A DNA stretch of 64,000 nucleotides from Serinus canaria (Eukaryota > Chordata > Aves > Passeriformes > Fringillidae): NCBI RefSeq assembly GCF_022539315.1, contig NC_066328.1, positions 2,030,621 to 2,094,620 on the forward strand, read 5' to 3'. Under the pieces are notes generated by a model that did no database searches, was not told the DNA's origin, and worked only from the letters and a program-made list of their open reading frames with translations. The position numbers were made by a program, and so were the translations under genes. Positions 34,258 to 64,000 of this stretch are shown here, one piece after another. The first letter of the stretch is position 1, and each line of letters starts with the position of its first letter.

Positions 34258-34684
34258 CTGCCCCGGCGGCCTCGGCATGTCCTGAGCAAGGGGCTGAGGG
34301 AGCCTGGGGGGCTCTGCCTGGAGGACATGGGGGGGGACAGGGACACCTTCTGCCTCTCAGCACCTCCGTGCCAGGAGGCTACAGCCGGGGAGCTGGCTCT
34401 GCCACCAGCGAAAAGGGACAGGACAAGAAGACACAGTCTTAAGTGCGCCAGGCGAGGTTTAGATTGAACACTAGGAAGAATTTCATCCCTGAAAGGGTGA
34501 TATTACAATGCGCTGCCCATGCGTGTGGCTGATTCGCTGTGGCGGGTGGTGTTTAAGAAGAGCTTGGACATGGCACTCAGTGCTCTCGTGTTGTTGCCAC
34601 GGTGGCGATGGCTCGCAGGTTGCCTCGCTGATCTCAGCGCGCTCTTGCCCCCCGTTTATCCCGCCGTGCCGTGATTCCGTGTCC
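34258..34684 (+). mobile_element. CR1 LINE 3' end running into the CLUAP1 promoter
   Basis: The sense-strand CR1 order is clear: 'gggctgagggagcctggggg', 'aagggacaggacaagaagac', 'cgaggtttagattgaacact', 'gtttaagaagagcttggaca', 'tggcactcagtgct', 'gcaggttgcctcgctgatct' and a CpG-rich tail that still reads 'gccgtgattccgtg'. It ends about 100 bp before the CLUAP1 start codon. Confidence 0.7.
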
Positions 34685-34785
34685 GGCGGCCGCGCACTTC
34701 GCTTCTCGCGGGGTTTGGTCCCGCCGCGCCGCCGTAGCGCCCGTAGCGCGTTGCCTCAGAGCGGCGGCAGCCGCGGCTCCCGGCG
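34590..34785 (+). promoter_or_regulatory. CLUAP1: CLUAP1 promoter and 5' leader, CpG-rich
   Basis: Dense CpG sequence ends in a GC-rich leader before the ATG at 34786. There is no TATA box. Three GTTGCC half-sites (34593-34598, 34619-34624, 34750-34755) match half of the RFX X-box typical of ciliary genes, but none has a full partner half-site. The left half overlaps the CR1-derived sequence. Confidence 0.55.
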
Positions 34786-56612
<21,827 letters not shown>

Positions 56613-57344
56613 GTAGGAAGGACACTTTGGAAATGCTCAGCAGGACTGTAGAGCCTGCAGAGCAACAGAAAAAGGTTTAATTCCCTTTCCCAAAGCAGCA
56701 CATCAGGAGTTGATTGAGTCACTGGCAGGTGAGGGACAGTCCTGTGACTGTGGCTGCTCCTGGCCAAGCACAACAGCACAGCTGCTAAAGTTAAAGTTAA
56801 ACTAGTTAAACCAGTGCAGTGATGGCTCTTGCCAATCCCTGCCCCCCTGACTCATTTTCAGCTGCTGGGTTTTGTTCATGAAGGATGTTTTCAGAATTTC
56901 TGATCTTCCTTTTGTTACATACAATGGATGTTTACTCCTATTGTCTGCTGATGTACTAGGGTGTCTCAGCACAAGGCTCTTCAGTCTCCTCAAAGTATCA
57001 ATAGAAACAGCCAAGAGCAGCCGTGAGGAGATAGATGTGCTGGGATCTTCCCCCTCACAGACTTCACCCTTGTTTGGCAGAATTCTGCCTTCTCTTCACT
57101 TGCTGAGTTGTATCAGTTCAGTGTGATTCTCCTCATGGATAATCTGTATCCTGTTTTGTTCCAGACTTTTCTTTGGAACTACAATGCTTTCAGCTGGCCT
57201 TTCCTTCAGCTTCCAGCAGTTTCTTGTTTTATTGTCATCCTTCTCACAGTCATTACCCACTCTGTCTTCTGTTCTTCATTGAAAACACATTTGAGTGAAC
57301 CCTCTCCCCTGGGATCTTAGTGCTGCTGGGAGTGCTGCACCTAG

Positions 57345-57870
57345 AATTACAGAATTACAGCATCCATGGGGTTGGAAAAGACCTCTGAGACCATCGAGTC
57401 CTACCTGGGACCCACCCCCACCTTGTCACCAGCCCAGAGCCCTGAGTGCCACATCCAGGCTTTCCCTAGGAATGGGGACTCTGGCACTCCCTGGGCAGCC
57501 CCTTCCAGTGTTGAACAACCCTTTCCATGAGGAAATTCCTCCTGATGTCCAACAAGGACCTCCCCTGGCACAGCCTGAGGCCATTCCCTTTTGTCCTGTC
57601 CCTGTTCCCTGGTAGCAGGCAGACACCCTCTCCTGGCCGTCCCCTCCTGTCAGGAGTTGTGCAGAGCCACAAAGTCCCTCCTGAGCCTCCTTTTTTCTCC
57701 AGGCTGAGCCCCCCAGCTCCCTCAGGAATTCTCCAGACCCTTCTCCTTGTGCTCCAGACCCTTCCCCAGTGCCCTGGACCCACTCCAGCCCCTCAAATGT
57801 CCTTTCTGTTGTGAGGGGCCCACAACTGGACACAGCACTCCAGCTGTGGCCTCATCAGTGCTGCCAATTA
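57345..57870 (-). mobile_element. CR1 LINE fragment (antisense), 526 bp
   Basis: The tail is 'agaattacagaattacagca'. It continues 'ctctgagaccatcgagtcct', 'tgaggaaattcctcctgatg', 'ctgagcctccttttttctcc', 'gctgagccccccagctccct' and 'gaggggcccacaactggaca'. It is the same subfamily as the antisense copy at 33646-34255. Confidence 0.92.
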
Positions 57871-58874
57871 ACTCGTTGTTAATTAATGCTTCCTCATTCC
57901 ACCACCTCCTTTAGGACACAGGGAAAGCCATGCTGTTGAGAAGTCTTAAATATTTTGCTGCATTATTTGCTTGAGGGATAAAATGTCTTTTCAAAGCTGA
58001 TGTGGGCATTTGGCACATTGTTAATCCCTGTGAATCAGTTTCCCATCAAGCCTCTCTTCACAACCCCTGTCTCTGTACAAGTTTTTTCACTTCCTATCTG
58101 AAGTCAGTTCTAGCTCTCTGTTCCAGTTCTTCACCATATCCTTGCCCCCACTCAAAAAAAGCCTTCAATTAAATCATAATCTTGAAGTGAAGCCTAAAAG
58201 CTGATTTATCCCTTCTGTTCAAATGCCACTGAGACTTCACAGCCAGAGGAGAAATGCTTTGAACTGAGCTACCTGAAAGTGTTCATGAATTCGAGTGCAG
58301 AACTTTGTTAATGAGTTGGTGCTCAGCTCTTTGGGGGATTTTTGTTAAAAGATAATAAGACAAAGAAAAAGCCTTTGTCACTCACGGCTATGCCGTGATT
58401 AGAATGTGGAGAGCACACTTTATTTTCCTTTTTCCTCCTTTCTCTGAGACTCCTGGGACCCTACCCATATGGTTTGGCTCGTGGTTGCCTAGGATAAGCA
58501 GGGAACAATGCTTCAGTCTAGTGCAGAATTAAAAAGTATAAAAGCTGATGACAAAAAAACATTCTTTTGCTTTGCACATTTCTATCAGTTGTACCTAAAA
58601 ATACTTGGAACATATAAAGGATGAGACTGTGACCATCTCTTTGTGGGCAGGAGCTCAGTGACTCAGGCAGCCATGAGTGCTTTGCTGCAGAAGCTTTGGT
58701 AGGAGAGGGCTGGGTGTGTGGGTGTGTGGGATGGGGGGTGGGTGGGTCCCTCTTCCAGCCAAATATTCAGAAGTGCAGGAGTCCAAACTGGGATTTGAAG
58801 CCATTGTGAGATGTCAGTCCTCAAAATCAAACTCCAGGACTTGGGGACTGAAAGAGGGTGAAGAATTTTATCTG

Positions 58875-59237
58875 GAGAAGAGAAAGCGCTGGGGAAGCGC
58901 TGGAGCAGCCGCCAGGGCCTAAAGGGGTTCCAGGAGAGCTGGAGAGGGAAAGGGGACAAGGGTGGAGGGACAGGACACAGGGAATGGCTCCCACTGCCAG
59001 AGGGCAGGGCTGGATGGGATATTGGGAAGGAATTGTTCCCTGGCAGGGTGGGCAGGCCCTGGCACAGGGTGCCCGGAGCAGCTGGGGCTGCCCCTGGATC
59101 CCTGGCAGTGCCCAAGGCCAGGCTGGACAGGGCTTGGAGCAGTCTGGGACAGTGGGAGGTGTCCCTGCCCATGGCATGGACATGGGATGAGCTTTAAGTT
59201 CCCTTCCAACCCAACCCATTCCATGATTCCAATTTGG
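58875..59237 (+). mobile_element. CR1 LINE 3' end fragment
   Basis: Sense-strand CR1: 'ggacacagggaatggctccc', 'gggctggatgggatattggg', 'ggcaggccctggcacagggt', 'ggccaggctggacagggctt' and the tail 'ccaacccattccatgattcc'. Confidence 0.92.
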
Positions 59238-61109
59238 GTCCCACCTAAAGCAAGAGACTTGCTGGGGCACTTCCAAATCAGTGAGGGGATGCACTGTTTA
59301 ATCCATTTTGGGTTAACCTCTGGCCACTCTGGAACACAAGGATGTGTCTGTCACTTCTTTCAGTCTGGATCTGCTTTTCAGGTGGTACTTCCACACTTTG
59401 GTTGCTTTATGGTGAAGAAGGACTGTGGGTTATTACATGCTTAAAAAAAAAATAGAACATTTTGCTCCAAAGCAATGCTTTGCTTGTTGTCCTCCAGTTT
59501 ATAATCTTGTGTCATTTTCAGCATCAACAGAGGAAAAAATAACAAGGATAATTACATTTAATCTATTTTAAAACACACTCACTCCAGCTGTCAGAAACAC
59601 TGAAAATTATGTTGATTTTTTTCCCCCAATCCTGATTTGTCTTTTGTTCCACCAAACAATTCTTAATTAACTTCTGCAGTAGCAGCATGAGGCAATTCTT
59701 TTATCATGCTGTGTATTTGCTAAAGAGCTTGCCAGCAAAAAGCATCAGCAGAGTAATTAGATTAATCCAGCACTCCCTGTGCTGTTCTGAGCTCCGGTTC
59801 CTGGGCTCCTCTCCTTGATTTAATCCACATTTTTAGGAGTTTTTGTTCTGTTATTCAGCCTGATGCTGTTGCTGAATAATGAGCCTGATCTGTGCTGCAG
59901 TTGGACTCAGAGTGGTTGGGTATCCACAGCCACCAACCTGGGCCAGAGTGTAGCTCCTAATTAGCAAAGTGATTTAAAGATTTTAATTAAGTGCCACTAA
60001 GCAGTTGATGCATTCCAGCCCTTCCAGAGCTGGTGGTTGTGTACATTTTCAAGGTGTTTTCTCCATACTGTGGTTGTCCAGCCCCATGTGGCTGCTGGTG
60101 TTGCCCTGAGCCTCCTGATGCTTTGCCTGCTGTGGCAGTCCCAGGGAGCAGTGCTGGGGTGTGATCAGTGGGAGGCTCCTGCTGACAAATCTGTGTTCAG
60201 AGAACTGCCAGGCTCGTGTTGAGGCTGAGCCCAACAGTTCATTGGTGGGGAAGCACCTGCCTGATGTGGGACCTGCTGAAATATATGACAAATACACAAT
60301 TATTTGGCCATTAACCCCTGGAAAAGGCAGAAGTCCACACATGACTTGTCTTTCCAGTGAGTTTCTCACACCTACTGACAGCTGTCATGCACAACTTACT
60401 CCTGGATCCAAGGAACTGAAACAAGGGCCTTTTGTCTTTGCAGTTTCCTTTGCTTCCTTTACCTCTTTTATTCTCCTCCTGTTTCTTGGTGCTGTTCATG
60501 GAATTCATCCATCTTCCTGCAGTTCTGTGCCAAGGTATGGATTTATGAGCTATGTCTCCTCAAAGATTGGGTCTTATTTTTCTGCTTTGTAAAAAGATTC
60601 AGCCCAGTTAATTCACTTTTACCTTGTTTCTAAGATGGAATCGTTTCGGGTGTTTGGACACAAAAGCTGTTAGAACTTTGGCTGTTCTAAAAAGCCCAAT
60701 TTTCAGGGGTTTTTCAGATTTGGGGGTTGAAGTTCTCTCTGGATTATAAATGAATGCCTCTCTTTTAAAGGACAGCACGGGCTAATACAGTTCTAAAAGG
60801 TGGTTTTGGAATTAGCTTATGTAATGCCAGAATAACTTGGCAATTTCCTTCAATACTTGCCTTTTCCCTGGAGAGAAGGTGTTTATTCTTTCTTGTGCTT
60901 CACAGAGGACACCCCAGAAGTACTTTCCTCTTCAGCTGCTTTCTCCTAAGGTATTTCAGACTGCTTTTGTGCTGTTTGTGTGTAATCTCAGCTGAGGAGT
61001 GCCTTGAAGTGCAGGACACGGGGATGAGGATGTTCTTAGCCATTCAGTCTTTTATCTTTGGTTTGGGACTGCTTAAGCTGCCTTTCTTTTCATCATTATG
61101 GAGTTTCCA

Positions 61110-61385
61110 AGGGCATGTAGAGAGAGAACAAAGGGGAATGGGTTCAAACTGAAGGAGGAGAGGTTTAGATGGGATATTGGGAAGGAATCCTTCCTTCCCT
61201 GGGAGGGTTTGGAGGCCCTGGCACAGGGTGCCCAGAGAAGCTGGGGCTGCCCCTGGATCCCTGGCAGTGTCCAAGGCCAGGGCTTGGAGCAGCCTGGGAG
61301 AGTGGAAGGTGTCCCTGCCATGGCAGGGGGTGGAATGGGATGAGCTTTGAGATCCCTTCCAAACCAAACCACTCCATGATTGAAT
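61110..61385 (+). mobile_element. CR1 LINE 3' end fragment
   Basis: Sense-strand CR1: 'gatgggatattgggaaggaa', 'ggaggccctggcacagggtg', 'gctgcccctggatccctggc' and the tail 'aaccaaaccactccatgattg'. Confidence 0.9.
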
Positions 61386-64000
61386 CTGTGGATTATCAGT
61401 AAACAGCCCTTCTTGGCTGATCATGCAATTCCAGATAAACAGACTGTGTTGTGATTTACCCTTTGCAGCCTGCCCTCCCCACATAAAATCCCCTTTTCAT
61501 TAAACTCTTTTTTAGCAGAGCTTCTGAATGTGCACATAATAATAAATAGGGATATCAGTTCTGCCCCACTCTGAGTCTGTGCTTTTTGCACTGAGCTAAA
61601 TTCACCATTCCCACTGTGACAGCTGTTTGCTGCAATAGCCAGCACAAGGTTAACATGAAAAGCAGCTGGTTCAGTCTTTAATCTTCTAACTAATGTGCAT
61701 TTGAATTATGACTGCTTTAAACATTTTCCAGGTGCCAGGAGAGCGCTCCTGGTGCAGCATTGCTGGACTGTGTGCAATGTCAGATGTAAAAGTAAGCACA
61801 GGCTGCTCAATTGTTGGTTGCTTCTATTTTGGCATTTAGTTCAGTGTGCAAGGGTGACAGCATTGGTGCACTGAGACACAGAAAGCAGTGGGGAAATGTG
61901 GAAAAAATGAGAGCAGGGGGAAGGGAATGCACAGGACGAGAAGGGGCAGTGGAGCGTAGGAGGAAAGGACAAAAGAAATTATTGCCTGAGAAAAGATGAT
62001 CACAGAAAGAAGCTGGAGATGGAAGGTGGGAGGGTGTGTGGAGAGTGCATTAGGGAAGATAAAAAGGTTCTGTGTGCATTTATTCCACTGAAATAAAATT
62101 CTGCAGTCCCCTGCCAATACCATGGCAACTGCCCTGAGGGAGGTCATGCCTGCCTGCTCCTGGGGCTCTGTTGATACTCTCTCCCATTAAAGCTGTGGGA
62201 GAACTTTTTGGGAAGTGCAAACAGTTGAGATCAGTTCAATTATCTCAGTCAGATCAACTCAGTGCTCAAAGATCTGTGTTTTCATAGGGATTATCTGGTT
62301 ATCTGATGTGCCAGGTGGGTGACAAACTTGCCTTAGGATCCCAGATTTGGGGCTGTTTGACTCACAGCTTCAAGTTCTTAATGTCTGACACACTCCAGAG
62401 CTCATTTTGTCACAGAGCTAGAGATGAAACAAGAGATTATTGAATCCCAACTCACTTACAGGCTTTTCTGAGCAATGGAAAAATTCATATTCTGCTTCCA
62501 GCAGCCCCTGAAGTGTAAAGAGGTTCCTTGTGCCTCAGGGCTTGGTGCTGTGGTTGGCTATGAACCCCTTGTAAAGGTTTCTCAGGCTGGTTCTTTCTTG
62601 CTGCTGTTATAAATCTGTGCTAATTCTTTTATGAATTAAATACTCTGCCCTTGGGGAAGGAGCACAGAGAGGATGGGCTGAGTTTTGTAGGGTGAGTTTG
62701 TCATGAGAGCAGCTGTTTCTGTGAAGGGTGAGATGTAACAGCTCTCACTGACAGCATGGCTTGGAAATCCATGGATGACTGTCACAAAGAGAAATCAGAA
62801 CTTTCTGATCTCTAATAAATTCAGTTCTTAACTTGTCTCACTGAATTATTTGTGCAGTGACTCCAGTGGAGAAGGCAATACATGAGAAGAGTCTCCAGTG
62901 CATTCCAAAGTGCTGCCTTGTAGCTTTTAAATCTTCTCTTTATCCAGCTTCATTTGGGAAGGAGATGAATAAGTGTGTGGTCCATATTGTGGTCTTCCTT
63001 CCTTCCCTGCATTATCCTTTTGAATATTCACAAAGACTTTAGATGACTGAATTATGTAACAAAAATCACTTGAAATTCACTCAGAATAGGAGACAATCAG
63101 TTTACTTGAAACAACACTGATCAAGGAGATCAATTTCTATTTTTCCCCAGACATCAACATTTAAATAATTGAGAAACATTTAAACAGGTTGAAAGAAAAA
63201 AGCTAAAATAACTCTTAATTTAGGACTGATGTTTGGTGCTTTGCACCAAATGACATAAGTAGGTAGTGTTAAAATTATGTACAGGAAATTGAGGAGGTTT
63301 ATGCTCTGCTGCAGGTACTTAGTGAGGAAAAGGAGCTGTGAGAGTGGCATTTTGATTTGCATAAACATGCATAATCTGATTAGGTGCATAACAGTGAGGT
63401 CTGAGTCTTTCAATAGAAAAATAATTCTGAATTTTCTGGCTGTGTGAGAGCAATTCCTCACTGAGTTCTGTGAGATGTGGAACGCTGCACGTGTGGAAGG
63501 TGCCCCTCTGAGATAAATCTCCTGGCAGGGGCTGGCAGGGGCAGTCACTGCCCTGTGCAGTCCCTGCCCTCTCCTCCCAGGGCTCTGGGATCCTTTGGAG
63601 AGGACTCTGATGTTGGGATAACCCACGGGCCCAGCTCTGCACTGCAGCAGCTATTCAGCAGGGTCACACATCAGGACCAAGGAAAAATAAGAAATCCCAG
63701 GAGGAACTGCACCCCTTTCTCCCTGGGGGCTGGGATCATATTTATTCTGCTGAAAATCCAGTTCCATTCCCATTTGCACTTCCCTTGAGCATGATGTAGT
63801 TCCAAAATCAATGGAAACCTCCATTGCAGGACACTACATTGTGAGACTCTCCTGGTTCTTTTAACATTTGCTCAGACCTGTGAGTCTGAGTCTCCTCCTC
63901 AGGCTTTTTTTCCATCTGTGAGAGAACTGAGGAGGAACCTGCCCCATAAAGCAGGGTCTGAGTGCCCTTGGTAGTGCCACATTCCCTGGAAATCCCTGCT

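Larger units (their letters stand above)
56613..64000 (+). other. CLUAP1: CLUAP1 intron 8 (open to the right)
   Basis: Over 7.3 kb without a recognisable exon. It holds three CR1 copies and otherwise unique sequence. None of the open frames (for example 60161-60592 and 63180-63626) resembles the remaining CLUAP1 coiled coil or any family I know. Confidence 0.65.

Noticed and set aside
34593..34755. Complete RFX X-box upstream of CLUAP1
   Set aside because: Three GTTGCC half-sites are present, but none is followed at 1-3 bases by a matching GGCAAC-type half. I therefore report only half-sites.

Overview
The window is avian nuclear DNA, most likely from a passerine. The genes are split into many short exons with GT-AG introns. 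The intergenic DNA is full of 5'-truncated CR1 LINE fragments, which have the typical bird 3' end (CCCTTCCAACC followed by an ATTCTGTG tail), and it holds several songbird-type endogenous retrovirus LTRs. Two CpG-rich promoter-like blocks are present. There are no bacterial genes, no CRISPR array, and no tRNA or rRNA gene that I can see.

Three protein-coding genes can be rebuilt exon by exon. (1) ANKS3 on the + strand (coding 2259-12093) has 15 coding exons and 667 codons plus stop. It encodes the ankyrin-repeat/SAM scaffold of the ciliary nephronophthisis network. A non-coding 5' exon is likely at 2027-2127. (2) A class B1 peptide-hormone receptor of the glucagon-receptor family lies on the - strand (coding 20987 down to 16810), with 13 exons and 433 residues. 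Its neighbours correspond to human 16p13.3, where mammals have no such receptor. This fits the lineage called GCGL receptor / GCRP receptor (GCGLR, GCRPR), which mammals have lost. (3) CLUAP1 (IFT38/qilin) on the + strand starts at 34786. Exons 1-8 (285 codons) are inside and the gene runs off the right edge. In each gene the exon lengths and phases add up to an uninterrupted frame.

Layout: 1-2026 is upstream ANKS3 sequence with CR1 fragments. 2027-12600 is ANKS3. 12600-16800 is the convergent 3' zone of ANKS3 and the receptor, with an LTR-like block, a CR1 and a palindromic two-way poly(A) signal. 16810-20987 is the receptor. 20700-22350 is a CpG-rich, minisatellite-rich block that is probably the receptor promoter. 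22350-34250 is gene-poor spacer with CR1 copies, a solo LTR carrying a 6-bp target duplication, an LTR nested inside a CR1, and an unidentified GC-rich block. 34258-34785 is the CLUAP1 promoter, much of which appears to be CR1-derived. 34786-64000 is CLUAP1, including a 10-kb intron with a 629-bp nearly pure pyrimidine tract.

The observations most worth checking are the CR1-derived CLUAP1 promoter, the repeats and hairpin that sit against the receptor's splice sites (plus one GC-AG intron), the receptor's very short C-terminal tail, and the homopyrimidine tract. I found no new multi-gene system.
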